From Dryocola sp031988645 (lineage in GTDB: Bacteria; Pseudomonadota; Gammaproteobacteria; Enterobacterales; Enterobacteriaceae): 64,000 nt of DNA. Under the pieces are notes generated by a model. The model was not told the origin of the DNA. It saw nothing but the letters and a program-made list of their open reading frames with translations, and made no database searches. The stretch is taken from the NCBI RefSeq assembly GCF_051307045.1, contig NZ_CP150452.1:868001-932000 (forward strand), read 5' to 3'. The translations under genes were made by a program, and so were the position numbers. Shown here one piece after another: positions 53,460 through 62,294 of this stretch (position 1 is its first letter; each line of letters starts with the position of its first letter).

Positions 53460-54998
53460 TTAATGCCCCGCGGACGGGGCGCCAGGCGCGCCTGAGCGTA
53501 TAAACGGCGGGCGGGCGAACCAGATAACCACCATCAGCGCCATAAACCCCCAGCCTAAAATCCAGAAGTAGTCGATGGTCGACATCATGTAGGCCTGCTG
53601 CTCGATGGTTTTGTCTATGGCCGCCATATGCTGCTGCGTGGCGCCGCCTGCTTTATGCAGATAGTCCAGCGCCGACGGATTGTAGGCCGAGACGCTTTCC
53701 GTCAGGTTCGCGTGGTGATAAACCTCGCGACGCGACCAAATCCAGGTGGTGAGCGACGAGGCAAAAGAGCCGCCCAGCACGCGGAAGAAGGTGGCCAGCC
53801 CCGAGCCTTCCGCCACCTGCGCGCCGTTCAGGTTCGACAGCACGATAGTGGTGACCGGCATAAAGAAGAAGGCCACGCCGATGCCCATAAACAGCTGCAC
53901 TTCGGCAATGGTGCGGAAATCCACGTCGGTATTAAACTGCGCGCGAATAAGGCAGGATGCGCCCATCGTCAGGAACGACAGCGAGGCGAGGATCCGCAGG
54001 TCGAACTTGCCGGCGTAGCGCCCGATAACGGGCGTCATCATCAGCGGCAGCACGCCCATGGGCGCCGCGGCAAGCCCGGCCCAAATCGCCGTATAGCCCA
54101 TCTGCGTTTGCAGCCACTGCGGCAGGATAATATTGATGGCAAAGAACGCCGCGTAGCCCAGCGTCAGCGCCGTTGTGCCCACCGCGAAGTTGCGATCCAT
54201 AAATAACCGCAGGTTGACGATAGGGTGGCGTTCCCCCAGCTCCCAGATTACGAAAGACACCAGCGAAATAGCGGAGATCGTCGACATGACGATAATTTCC
54301 GTCGAGGAGAACCAGTCAAGATCGTTGCCCTTGTCCAGCACCACCTGCAGCAGCCCAACGCCAAGCACCAGAAGCGCGATGCCGATGTAGTCGATTGGCG
54401 CGTGGGTCGTTGTCTCTTCGCGTTCGCGCAGCTGCGCCCAGACGACGAGCGCCGCGAAGATCCCTATCGGCACGTTGATATAGAAAATCCACGGCCAGGA
54501 GTAGTTATCGGTTATCCAGCCGCCGGTAATAGGCCCGACGATGGGCGCGACCACGGTCACCATCGATAACAGCGCCAGCGCCATGCTGCGCTTGCTGGAC
54601 GGGAAGATAACCAGCAGCAGCGTCTGGCACATGGGGAACATGGGGCCGGCAAAAAAGCCCTGCAGCGCGCGGAAGATAATCAGCTCCGTCATGCTGTGGG
54701 CGAAACCGCACAGGAAGGAGGTGAGGGTAAACATCGCCACCGAACCGACAAACAGCTTGAGCTGCCCAAAGCGCCGCGTAAACCAGCCGGTAAGCGGCAG
54801 GGCGATGGCGTTACACACCGCGAACGAGGTGATAACCCAGGTGCCCTGGTCCGCGCTGACGCCCAGGTTGCCGGCGATAGTCGGCAGCGCAACGTTTGCG
54901 ATGGTGGAGTCCAGCACCTGCATAAAGGTCGCAAGCGACAGCGCGAGCGTCGCAAGCCACAGGCTGGGGGGCGTAAACGCCGCCTTATCTTGCATCAC
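53460..54998 (-). CDS. emrB: EmrB-like DHA2 multidrug transporter
   Basis: A 512-residue inner-membrane drug:H+ antiporter with about 14 hydrophobic segments. Signature motifs: LDSTIANVALPTIAGNLGVS (TM1, motif D1), GWFTRRFGQLKLFVGSVAMF (motif A), GPITGGWITDNYSWPWIFYI (motif C region). With the EmrA-like adaptor and TolC it would form a tripartite pump. Seven bases separate it from the emrA stop. The symbol marks family; E. coli's own emrAB locus lies elsewhere, so this may be a paralogue. Confidence 0.88.
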   Translation of the reverse strand: MMQDKAAFTPPSLWLATLALSLATFMQVLDSTIANVALPTIAGNLGVSADQGTWVITSFAVCNAIALPLTGWFTRRFGQLKLFVGSVAMFTLTSFLCGFAHSMTELIIFRALQGFFAGPMFPMCQTLLLVIFPSSKRSMALALLSMVTVVAPIVGPITGGWITDNYSWPWIFYINVPIGIFAALVVWAQLREREETTTHAPIDYIGIALLVLGVGLLQVVLDKGNDLDWFSSTEIIVMSTISAISLVSFVIWELGERHPIVNLRLFMDRNFAVGTTALTLGYAAFFAINIILPQWLQTQMGYTAIWAGLAAAPMGVLPLMMTPVIGRYAGKFDLRILASLSFLTMGASCLIRAQFNTDVDFRTIAEVQLFMGIGVAFFFMPVTTIVLSNLNGAQVAEGSGLATFFRVLGGSFASSLTTWIWSRREVYHHANLTESVSAYNPSALDYLHKAGGATQQHMAAIDKTIEQQAYMMSTIDYFWILGWGFMALMVVIWFARPPFIRSGAPGAPSAGH

Positions 54999-55005
54999 GT
55001 CTCTC

Positions 55006-56185
55006 TTAACGGGCTTTTACGGCCGCCGGTTTGCTGTTGTCATGAAGGATTTGCGCCACCAGCTTGTCCGCCTCGGTCAGCGGGTTCTGGTAGACGTCCG
55101 TCGTGAAACGCGGAGCGCTAACCGTCTGCTGCGGCAGCAGATGACCCTCGACGTTGCGGATATCCACGCGGGCGTTCATCGACAGGCCGATGCGCAGCGG
55201 TTGTTTTTGCATGTCATGCGGGTCGAGCCTGATGCGTACCGGCAGGCGCTGAACGATTTTGATCCAGTTGCCGCTGGCGTTCTGCGCGGGCAGCAAAGAG
55301 AAGGCGCTGCCGGTGCCGATCCCAAGGCTTTCGATGGTGCCCTGGTATGCCACATCGTCGCCGTAGAGATCCGCGCTGAGCGTCACTTTTTGTCCCAGGC
55401 GCATGGCTTTCATCTGGCTCTCTTTAAAGTTGGCGTCAACCCACACTTCGTTAAGAGGCACGATAGCCAGCAGCGTAGTGCCCGAATCCACGCGCATGCC
55501 GAGCTGTACGGCACGTTTGGCGACGTAGCCGCTCACCGGAGCGACGATGGTGCTGCGCGAGTTTTCCAGATAGCGGCTGCGCAGCGTGGCGACGGCGCTT
55601 TTAATTTCCGGATGGCTGTCGATGACCGTGTCGTCCACCATAGCGGTATTGGTGCTTAACGCCTGCTGGGCCGCCGCTAAATCGCTTTGCGCGCTGGTGA
55701 CCGCATCGCGGTAATGGGAGAGATCTTCCGCGGCGATAGCGCCGGTTGCGAAGATTTTCTGACGGCGCGCGTAATCGCTTTGCGCCGTTTGCAGGGCGAC
55801 CCGTTTGGCCTCCACCTGGGCGCGATAGTTATCGGCGGTGCTGTACAGCCCGCGCACCTGGCGAACTGTGTTGGCCAGGTCGGCCCTCGGCCTGCTGCAG
55901 GGCGATTTCGGTCTCGCTCGGATCGAGCAGCACCAGCGGCTGGCCTTTTTGCACGTAATCGCCTTCGTCCACGGTTACCTGCGTCACCGTCCCGGCGATC
56001 TGCGGCGTGAGCGTCACCTGGTTGCCGCTGACATAGGCATCGTCAGTGGATTCGTAGTAGCGGGCATACAGCAGATACCAGGCGAGGCATCCCGCTGCGG
56101 CAAGCACCAGAATAATAAGCAAAATAATGAAGTTACGTTTGCGCTTGCTGCCGCGCTGTACTTGTTCAGTAGAGGTGGTTTCCAT
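55006..56185 (-). CDS. emrA: EmrA-like membrane-fusion adaptor, apparent frameshift
   Basis: A periplasmic adaptor of 392 residues after repair. One N-terminal TM (NFIILLIILVLAAAGCLAWY), a lipoyl half-domain (TVTQVTVDEGDYVQKGQPLV with DPSETEIALQQAE), a coiled coil, and the second half (IVAPVSGYVAKRAVQLGMRV). The frame breaks at 55882-55886 (GGCCC on the plus strand); deleting one base gives AEADLANTVRQVRGLYSTAD. It links the EmrB-like transporter to an outer-membrane channel. The regulator gene ends 23 bases upstream. Confidence 0.88.
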
Positions 56186-56208
56186 CTTCTTGGCGACCTT
56201 TAAAGACG

Positions 56209-56664
56209 TTAGCGATGAGGAGCGACAATCTCGTCCGGCAGCATTTTTGTAATCAGCTCTACCAGTAAACGGGATTCATCAGGGGTGAGTCGTGCGGTGA
56301 GATTGCCCAGGATCGAGGAGAGCGCCTCGTTCTGAAAGCGATCGCAAATGGCCAGGCCTTTATCAGTGAGCGCCAGGATCACCTGGCGTTTATCGTGTGG
56401 ATTCGGGCTGCGCATAATCAGATCGCGCTTAACCATGCGATCCACCATGCGGCTCATCGCCCCGGCGTCCATCACCAGATTTTTACTGATCTCAACCGGG
56501 CTGGTGAAGCCTTTATAGATGCTAATCAACACTTTGAACTGGGGCGGGGTGATATCGGCCCCCGAAAAATAGTGGCTGATAAGCTGATCTTTAAACTGGT
56601 TCGCCAGATGGATTAGCAAACCAAGGTGAAACCTGTTGTCGATAATACCCGGATTGTTGCTCAT
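56209..56664 (-). CDS. MarR-family regulator of the emr cluster
   Basis: A 151-residue regulator: SHYFSGADITPPQFKVLISI, recognition helix VEISKNLVMDAGAMSRMVDR, wing MRSPNPHDKRQVILALTDKG. Same order as emrR-emrA-emrB in E. coli, though the protein differs from EmrR. It probably represses the cluster through the perfect 13-bp dyad just upstream, with drug-like molecules as inducers. Confidence 0.88.
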   Translation of the reverse strand: MSNNPGIIDNRFHLGLLIHLANQFKDQLISHYFSGADITPPQFKVLISIYKGFTSPVEISKNLVMDAGAMSRMVDRMVKRDLIMRSPNPHDKRQVILALTDKGLAICDRFQNEALSSILGNLTARLTPDESRLLVELITKMLPDEIVAPHR

Positions 56665-56670
56665 GATATT

Positions 56671-56710
56671 TGCCTGGTCAGTAATTACAAATGAAACTAC
56701 TGACCAGGCA
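56671..56710 (-). promoter_or_regulatory. Perfect 13-bp inverted repeat, likely MarR operator
   Basis: TGCCTGGTCAGTA (56671-56683) and TACTGACCAGGCA (56698-56710) with a 14-base spacer end seven bases before the marR-type start codon. Size and position fit an autoregulatory operator; transcript hairpin is the alternative. Confidence 0.7.
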
Positions 56711-56750
56711 TTTAATTGTCAACGTTATGTCAAGAAAAGCGCACGTTTTG

Positions 56751-57335
56751 TCAGGCGGCGAGCCAGCGCTGCGCCTGCGCCTTCATGTCCGCTTCCAGCG
56801 CCGATCCTTTAGTGGCGAAGACGCGCTGAACCGGGAAGCCTGATTTTTCAAGCAGGTACGCCAGCGGCGCATAGGCTGCGGGATAGCGCTTCGCCGCTTC
56901 CTTATCGATTTCGACCGCGCCAAACGGGAAGTCGAACGCGCCGAAATCATAGACCACCTGGCGGCGCAGGATACGCCATACGCCGTCGCGTTTTTCCAGC
57001 ATGTCGTAAAAGCGGTTGTGGCAGGTTGCGCCCAGCTCCAGCTTGCTGTTCTGGCCGATAATCATGGCGTTGGTTTCGCAGATCGCCTTGTCCCGCGCGC
57101 TGTTAAAAGCGACCACCGGAGTGCCAATCAGATGCTTGGTGCCGATATCCGATCCGCCCATGCGTATCGACCCCTTAATAAACTCGCTTGCCAGCCCTTC
57201 AAACCAGGTCACTTCGATAGTGCCTTCCGGATGAAAAAGTTTGCCCAGCTCGTCCCACTCGGACAGATCCCGGTGCATCCAGCCGTTCATTAAATCGTTA
57301 ATAGCGAGGCGGTCTTCAAGATAGCTTGTGTTCAT
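56751..57335 (-). CDS. NTF2-like (SnoaL-type) protein
   Basis: A 194-residue cone-fold protein: YLEDRLAINDLMNGWMHRDL at the N-terminus, LFHPEGTIEVTWFEGLASEF, GATCHNRFYDMLEKRDGVWR and VYDFGAFDFPFGAVEIDKEA. The fold hosts isomerases, dehydratases and dioxygenase subunits; no cofactor site is readable. It is divergent from the LysR gene at 57437 with a dyad between them, so it is probably that regulator's target. Confidence 0.78.
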   Translation of the reverse strand: MNTSYLEDRLAINDLMNGWMHRDLSEWDELGKLFHPEGTIEVTWFEGLASEFIKGSIRMGGSDIGTKHLIGTPVVAFNSARDKAICETNAMIIGQNSKLELGATCHNRFYDMLEKRDGVWRILRRQVVYDFGAFDFPFGAVEIDKEAAKRYPAAYAPLAYLLEKSGFPVQRVFATKGSALEADMKAQAQRWLAA

Positions 57336-57374
57336 GGTTGGCTCCTGTGGTGTAGGTCCACATTTTGTTCCCGA

Positions 57375-57420
57375 AATAGTGATAGCTCAAATATATTGAT
57401 ATGATTAATCAATCACTATT
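57375..57420 (+). promoter_or_regulatory. LysR-type operator region
   Basis: AATAGTGAT (57375-57383) and ATCACTATT (57412-57420) form a perfect 9-bp dyad spanning the divergent promoters. A second inner dyad, ATTGAT / ATCAAT, lies within. Layout typical of LysR recognition sites. Confidence 0.55.
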
Positions 57421-57436
57421 ACTGATGAGTCCCGTT

Positions 57437-58327
57437 ATGGAATTACGGCATTTACGCTATTTTGTGGCCGTTGCCGAATGCGGCCACTTCGGCCAGGCCG
57501 CGAAGCTGCTCAACATCGTGCAGCCCGCGCTGAGCATGCAGATCCGCGCGCTGGAAGAGGAGCTGGGAGGAGCGCTGTTTACCCGCACCAGCCGGAAGGT
57601 GGAGCTAACCGAGGCGGGCAGGCTGCTGCTTGCGGAAGCAAAGCGCACCCTTGAGCAGGCCGGGCACAGTAAAACCATAGTACAGCGCGCCCTGCGTGGC
57701 GAGACGGGGTGCGTACGCATTGGCTTTGCCGGCAATGCGGTGCTTTCCGGCAGGCTTATGGAGCACGTGCGCGCCTTTCGCCTGCGGGCGCCCGAAGTGG
57801 AAATACAGCTGCGGGAGCTGGCCCCAAAGGCGCTGATAGAGGCGCTGGGGCATGGGCAGATCGATATCGCCTATTCGCCGCCCGCAGGCGAGCTTCCGCC
57901 GCGCATTGACGCGGCTAAAATCGGCGAGTGGCCGATGATCTTCGCCCTCGCGGAAAGCCATCCACTGGCCGGCAGCCAGGCGGTGTCCCTGGCGATGCTG
58001 GCGAAGTTTCCGCTGGTGGTGTTCGCCGAAGGCGTAGGGGATGACGCGCTCAGGCGGATGCATCGGCAATGGGATAACGAGGGCGCGGAAATGCAATATG
58101 CGAGCAGCACGCTCGGCGCCCTTGCAATAGCCGCTTCCGGCCAGGGCGTAGTCCTGCTCCCCGATTCGTTTACCCACGTCGCCATTCCTCATCTGGTTTA
58201 TCGTCCAATATCCGATAAAAGCTTTGTCGCGGAGCTGCTATTGTTGAGCCGCCGGGATGAAACCCAGGGGGCGGCGCTCGCTTATATTCACCTTGCTTTA
58301 CAAAACCATCACAACGGAACGTTATGA
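57437..58327 (+). CDS. LysR-family regulator upstream of yaiW
   Basis: A 296-residue regulator starting MELRHLRYFVAVAECGHFGQ, with HTH AAKLLNIVQPALSMQIRALE and EEELGGALFTRTSRKVELTEAG. The effector domain has GCVRIGFAGNAVLSGRLMEH and ELAPKALIEALGHGQIDIAY, resembling the BenM/CatM group. ATG 57437 is chosen over upstream in-frame ATGs because the conserved start of LysR proteins lies there. Its stop overlaps the yaiW start by ATGA, an unexpected coupling because yaiW normally belongs to sbmA. Confidence 0.9.
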   Translation: MELRHLRYFVAVAECGHFGQAAKLLNIVQPALSMQIRALEEELGGALFTRTSRKVELTEAGRLLLAEAKRTLEQAGHSKTIVQRALRGETGCVRIGFAGNAVLSGRLMEHVRAFRLRAPEVEIQLRELAPKALIEALGHGQIDIAYSPPAGELPPRIDAAKIGEWPMIFALAESHPLAGSQAVSLAMLAKFPLVVFAEGVGDDALRRMHRQWDNEGAEMQYASSTLGALAIAASGQGVVLLPDSFTHVAIPHLVYRPISDKSFVAELLLLSRRDETQGAALAYIHLALQNHHNGTL

Positions 58328-59433
58328 CTACTGCAACGCTAAATCGACAGCATGGAATTTTCGCCCTTGGCCTGGGAGCGATGCTGCTTCTCGCCGGCTG
58401 TACCACTAAATCTAACGCGCCGGTTTCCGCAACCGCAAAGCCGGTCGATGTCGAAACGGTAGCGAGGCAGAAAATCCCGGCGGGCGTGCAGGACCGCGGC
58501 GGCTGGGCAAAGGATCTGGCCACGACGTTTAAGAGCCAGAATATCGCCCCAAGCGAAGAAAATATCTGTTCGGTGCTGGCGGTTGCCCAGCAGGAGTCGA
58601 ATCTGGTGGCCGACCCGGCGGTGCCCGGCCTGAGTAAAATCGCCTGGAAAGAGATCGATCGCCGCGCTGAGAGGCTCCATATCCCGGCGTTTCTGGTGCG
58701 CACCGCGCTGCTGATTAAATCGCCAAACGGCAAGAGCTACAGCGAACGGCTGGACAACGTCAAAACCGAAGGGCAGCTAAGCGCGATATTTGACGATTTT
58801 ATCGATATGGTGCCGATGGGGCAGACGCTGTTCGGCAATCTCAACCCGGTACACACCGGCGGCCCGATGCAGGTCAGCATCGCCTTTGCCGAACAGCACC
58901 GCGCGGGCTATCCGTGGAAGATGGAAGGCACGGTGCGCCAGGAGGTATTTACGCGTCGCGGCGGGCTGTGGTTTGGCACCTACCATCTGCTGAACTATCC
59001 GGCCAGCTATACCCAGCCGCTTTACCGTTTTGCCGACTTCAACGCGGGCTGGTACGCCAGCCGTAACGCCGCCTTCCAGAACGCGGTAAGCAAGGCCGCG
59101 GGCGTGAAGCTGGCGCTGGACGGCGATTTGATTCTCTATAACACCGACAAGCCGGGCAGCACGGAGCTGGCGGTAAGAAAACTGGCGAGCAGGCTGGATA
59201 TGAGCGAAAGCCAGATTCACCGCGCGCTGCAAAAAGGCGACAGCCTAGACTTTGAAAAGACCGATCTGTACGAGCAGGTTTATGCTTTGGCTGACAAGAA
59301 AGCCGGGAAGAAACTGCCGCGAGAAATGCTGCCGGGGATTACGCTCGAGAGCCCGAAAATCACGCGTAATCTGACCACCGCGTGGTTTGCTAAAAGGGTG
59401 GATGAAAGACGTGCAGCGTGCATGAAGCGCTAG
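58324..59433 (+). CDS. yaiW: DUF1615 lipoprotein YaiW
   Basis: A 369-residue outer-membrane lipoprotein: lipobox LLLAGCTTK (Cys near residue 24), then DRGGWAKDLATTFKSQNIAP, ENICSVLAVAQQESNLVADP (a Glu-Ser motif like lytic transglycosylases), MGQTLFGNLNPVHTGGPMQV, and RGGLWFGTYHLLNYPASYTQ. In E. coli it is co-expressed with sbmA and affects uptake of proline-rich peptides. Here it is separated from sbmA by about 4.9 kb and starts within the end of a LysR gene. Confidence 0.92.
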   Translation: MTTATLNRQHGIFALGLGAMLLLAGCTTKSNAPVSATAKPVDVETVARQKIPAGVQDRGGWAKDLATTFKSQNIAPSEENICSVLAVAQQESNLVADPAVPGLSKIAWKEIDRRAERLHIPAFLVRTALLIKSPNGKSYSERLDNVKTEGQLSAIFDDFIDMVPMGQTLFGNLNPVHTGGPMQVSIAFAEQHRAGYPWKMEGTVRQEVFTRRGGLWFGTYHLLNYPASYTQPLYRFADFNAGWYASRNAAFQNAVSKAAGVKLALDGDLILYNTDKPGSTELAVRKLASRLDMSESQIHRALQKGDSLDFEKTDLYEQVYALADKKAGKKLPREMLPGITLESPKITRNLTTAWFAKRVDERRAACMKR

Positions 59434-59438
59434 AAGCA

Positions 59439-59458
59439 AAGCCCTCCGCGGAGGGCTT
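59439..59458 (+). terminator. Hairpin after yaiW
   Basis: AAGCCCTCC and GGAGGGCTT are a perfect 9-bp dyad with GC between, five bases after the yaiW stop and just before the convergent yaiY stop. The T tract is weak. Confidence 0.6.
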
Positions 59459-59463
59459 AATAC

Positions 59464-59790
59464 TTAATAATAGTGACGGTGGCGAAATTTTACCGCAAGG
59501 CCGATGATGCCAAGGAACAGGCAGCCCAGCAGGAAGGGCACAAGCCCGAACACGGTGCTGACGGCCAGCCCCATTTCGATGCGCGGGCGAGTCGCGTCGT
59601 TGCCCTGCGCCAGATGTTCCAGCACGCCGGGGGCGTGAACCACCAGGTTCAGGATCTGGCTGCCGACCCAGAAGCAAAACAGGATAAACACCGCATAGGC
59701 GATATTGCTGAGCGTCGCGCCGCCTGTTTTGTTTGTGGAAACGGTAATCGTTGCGGGGACAACGTGTTTCGACAAAGTGATATCAGTCAT
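59464..59790 (-). CDS. yaiY: Inner-membrane protein YaiY
   Basis: A 108-residue protein matching E. coli YaiY: start MTDITLSKHVVPATITVSTN, two hydrophobic segments (ILFCFWVGSQILNLVVH and VFGLVPFLLGCLFLGIIGLA) and end RHRHYY. ATG 59790 is preferred to one four codons upstream. Convergent with yaiW and divergent from yaiZ, as in E. coli. Function unknown. Confidence 0.9.
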   Translation of the reverse strand: MTDITLSKHVVPATITVSTNKTGGATLSNIAYAVFILFCFWVGSQILNLVVHAPGVLEHLAQGNDATRPRIEMGLAVSTVFGLVPFLLGCLFLGIIGLAVKFRHRHYY

Positions 59791-60057
59791 ATGACCTCCC
59801 ATGGAACCGAAACGCCAATCAGGTTTCCGCCCGATAATTGCAGCAAGTTTGGCAGGTCATAAGCTTTGTCAATATCAGATTGTTGGTAATTTCCGCGCCG
59901 GAATCCTCCTGGAGTTGCATTTTTTGCGTCAAATCACAATTTCGTAACTTAAATGAAATTTTTGTAACATTATGCCGATTGACGTCTATTAACGTGCGGC
60001 TTCCCTTCGCGGCCTGTGCGACAATGCGATAACTTTTTTATCCTGATGGACGGCACC

Positions 60058-60288
60058 ATGACTGCGAAAACCCTGAGCTTAAAAATGCGTCGCGACTGGC
60101 ACTATTACGCCGTGGCGATCGGGCTGATTTTCATTCTTAACGGGGTGATTGGCCTGCTGGGCTTTAAAACCGAAGGCTGGCAAAGCTATGCGGTGGGGCT
60201 GGTGACCTGGGTAATATGCTTCTGGCTTGCGGGGCTGGTGATTCGCCGTCGCCCGGAGCCTGAAGAACCGGGCGCGGCCAAAGAGTAG
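60058..60288 (+). CDS. yaiZ: Inner-membrane protein YaiZ
   Basis: A 76-residue protein starting MTAKTLSLKMRRDWHYYAVA with two hydrophobic segments (VAIGLIFILNGVIGLLGF and AVGLVTWVICFWLAGLVI) and a charged tail. ATG 60058 follows a modest ribosome site. The stop adjoins the convergent ddlA stop with one base between. Role unknown. Confidence 0.87.
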   Translation: MTAKTLSLKMRRDWHYYAVAIGLIFILNGVIGLLGFKTEGWQSYAVGLVTWVICFWLAGLVIRRRPEPEEPGAAKE

Positions 60289-60289
60289 C

Positions 60290-61391
60290 TTAAGCGGTAA
60301 TCGAACTTTTCAGAGCGCTGTCCTGCTGATGGCGCTCGAGCGCAAGCTCGATCAGGCGGGTGATAAGCGTCTGATAATCCAGCCCGCTTGCCTGCCAGAG
60401 CTTTGGATACATGCTGATATTGGTAAAGCCCGGCAGCGTGTTGATTTCATTGATAATAACTTCATTATCTTCCGTCAGGAATACGTCTACGCGCGCCATG
60501 CCGCTGCACTCAAGCGTTTGGTATGCGCGCACCGCGATGTCGCGAATTTTATCGTTGATATCGGTGGCAAGGCTTGCCGGAACCACAACCTGCGCGCCTT
60601 TGTCGTCGATGTATTTGGTGTCGTAAGAGTAGAAGTCGCTGTTGACCACCACTTCGCCACAGGTGCTGGCCTGCGGGTCGTCGTTGCCCAGCACGGCGCA
60701 TTCAATTTCGCGGCCTTTGATGCCCGTTTCCACCACCACTTTGTGATCGAATTCGAAGGCGAGCGCGACGGCGGTTTCATACTGCTGTGCGTTGTTCACC
60801 TTGCTTACGCCAACGGAAGAGCCCTGGTTTGCGGGTTTGATAAACAGCGGCAGGCCGAGCTGCTTTTCCACTTCGGCAAAGCTGATTTTGCTGCGGCTGG
60901 CGCGGGTCAGGGTGATAAAGGGCGCGACGTTCAGCCCGGCGTCGCGCAGCAGGCGTTTGGTCACGTCTTTGTCCATGCTCACCGCCGAGCCCAGCACGCC
61001 GGAGCCCACGAACGGCAGGTTTGCCACCCGCAGCATGCCCTGAAGCGAACCGTCTTCGCCAAGCGTGCCGTGCACGATAGGGAAAATCACGTCCAGCTGA
61101 TCGAGCGGCCGGGCGCCGCGGGCTTCAATCAGCTGTTGGCGGGTCTGGCCCCGGCACCAGCGCGACGTTTTTCTCGGAGCGGTTCAGGGCAATCAGCGCC
61201 GGGTTTTCCGCGTGCAGCAGGTAGCCGGAAGCGTCGTTGACATGCCACTGGCCCTGTTTATCAATGCCCAGCAGCACCACGTCGAACTTTGATTTATCAA
61301 TGGCGTCGACGATATTTTTTGCCGACTGCAGCGACACCTCGTGTTCCGCCGATTTTCCACCAAACACGATACCAACCCGCAGTTTTGCCAT
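60290..61391 (-). CDS. ddlA: D-alanine--D-alanine ligase A, apparent frameshift
   Basis: An ATP-grasp ligase making D-Ala-D-Ala for peptidoglycan; 366 residues after repair. N-terminus MAKLRVGIVFGGKSAEHEVS, then FPIVHGTLGEDGSLQGMLRV, PLFIKPANQGSSVGVSKVNN (P-loop-like), RVDVFLTEDNEVIINEINTL (metal ligands) and LPGFTNISMYPKLW. As read, the frame ends at GPDPPTAD. Deleting one base from GGCCCC at 61147-61152 (plus strand) gives VALVPGQTRQQLIEARGARP, leading into DVIFPIVHG. An essential-type core enzyme, so a consensus error is far more likely than loss. Confidence 0.94.
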
Positions 61392-61524
61392 GCCTGAACC
61401 CATCCTTAATCATTACGAAGGCGGACAACATACCACGCTCATAACGTGGATTCATGTGCTTCGTCGCGCTTAAAAGCTCTCAACTTCTATACTGATTATT
61501 CCATAAACAAATAAGGGCCGCGGA

Positions 61525-62223
61525 ATGGCGAAAGGAGTGACCACGGTGATTGGCTTAGCCGTAACGGCGGTGGCGGCGTTGTGGATTTATCAGCATCTTC
61601 CTGCGCAGTACAATCCCTTTGCGCCCCTGTCCATCGACGATCCGCCGACGCTGGTCACCCGCTACAAGCTGCGCCAGATGGCAAACCACCCCGAGGCCTG
61701 CCTTGCGCTGCTAAAGCAGGCGCAGGAACGCAAGCAGCTGAGCTTTCGCAGCGTGGCGCAGACGAGCGGCGACTGTCCTTTAACCGATGCGGTAAGAGTG
61801 CAGAGTTTTGGCGAAGTCAGGCTCAGCAGCAGCTTTCTGGCCAGCTGTCCTCTGGCGCTGAGCAGCACGATGTTTGTCCATCAGCGCGCGTTGCCGCAGT
61901 CGCAGACCGTCTTTGGCAGCAGGTTAACCCTCGTCAATCATCTGGGCAGCTACGCCTGCCGCAATATCTATCATCGCCAGAACGCGCGCCTTAGCGAACA
62001 CGCGACGGCCGACGCGCTGGACGTCAGCGGTTTTGGCTTCGCCAACGGGCAGCAGGTCAGCGTGTTAAAAGGCTGGCACGCTGACGGAAAGGGCAGCGAC
62101 TACCTGCATTCGGTCTTTGAAAACGGCTGTCCATTTTTCGGCAACGCGCTGGGACCTGATTACAACGCGGCGCATGCCAACCACTTTCATCTGGGGATGC
62201 GCGGCTACGGCCTGTGTCGGTGA
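61525..62223 (+). CDS. Extensin-like C-terminal domain protein
   Basis: A 232-residue protein with an N-terminal membrane anchor or signal (TTVIGLAVTAVAALWIYQHL) and an extensin-like domain: CPLTDAVRVQSFGEVRLSSS, SYACRNIYHRQNARLSEHAT, ADALDVSGFGFANGQQVSVL, NHFHLGMRGYGLC. The SEHATADALDVSGF and NHFHLG motifs carry the His/Asp residues expected for a D,D-peptidase-like zinc site (VanY/peptidase M15 fold relatives), so cell-wall action is possible. Absent from the E. coli ddlA-iraP interval. Confidence 0.82.
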   Translation: MAKGVTTVIGLAVTAVAALWIYQHLPAQYNPFAPLSIDDPPTLVTRYKLRQMANHPEACLALLKQAQERKQLSFRSVAQTSGDCPLTDAVRVQSFGEVRLSSSFLASCPLALSSTMFVHQRALPQSQTVFGSRLTLVNHLGSYACRNIYHRQNARLSEHATADALDVSGFGFANGQQVSVLKGWHADGKGSDYLHSVFENGCPFFGNALGPDYNAAHANHFHLGMRGYGLCR

Positions 62224-62294
62224 GCTGATTTTGTATGATAAACTTGTCGGCATTCCGCTTCTTTTTGTTTTACCTCACTTACTAAGCGCACAGT

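Noticed and set aside
1362..61391. Reading the ten frameshifted genes as true pseudogenes or programmed frameshifts
   Set aside because: All shifts are one-base insertions at GGCC, include core genes such as ddlA and sbmA, and lack slippery heptamers with downstream structures. A shared technical cause is simpler.
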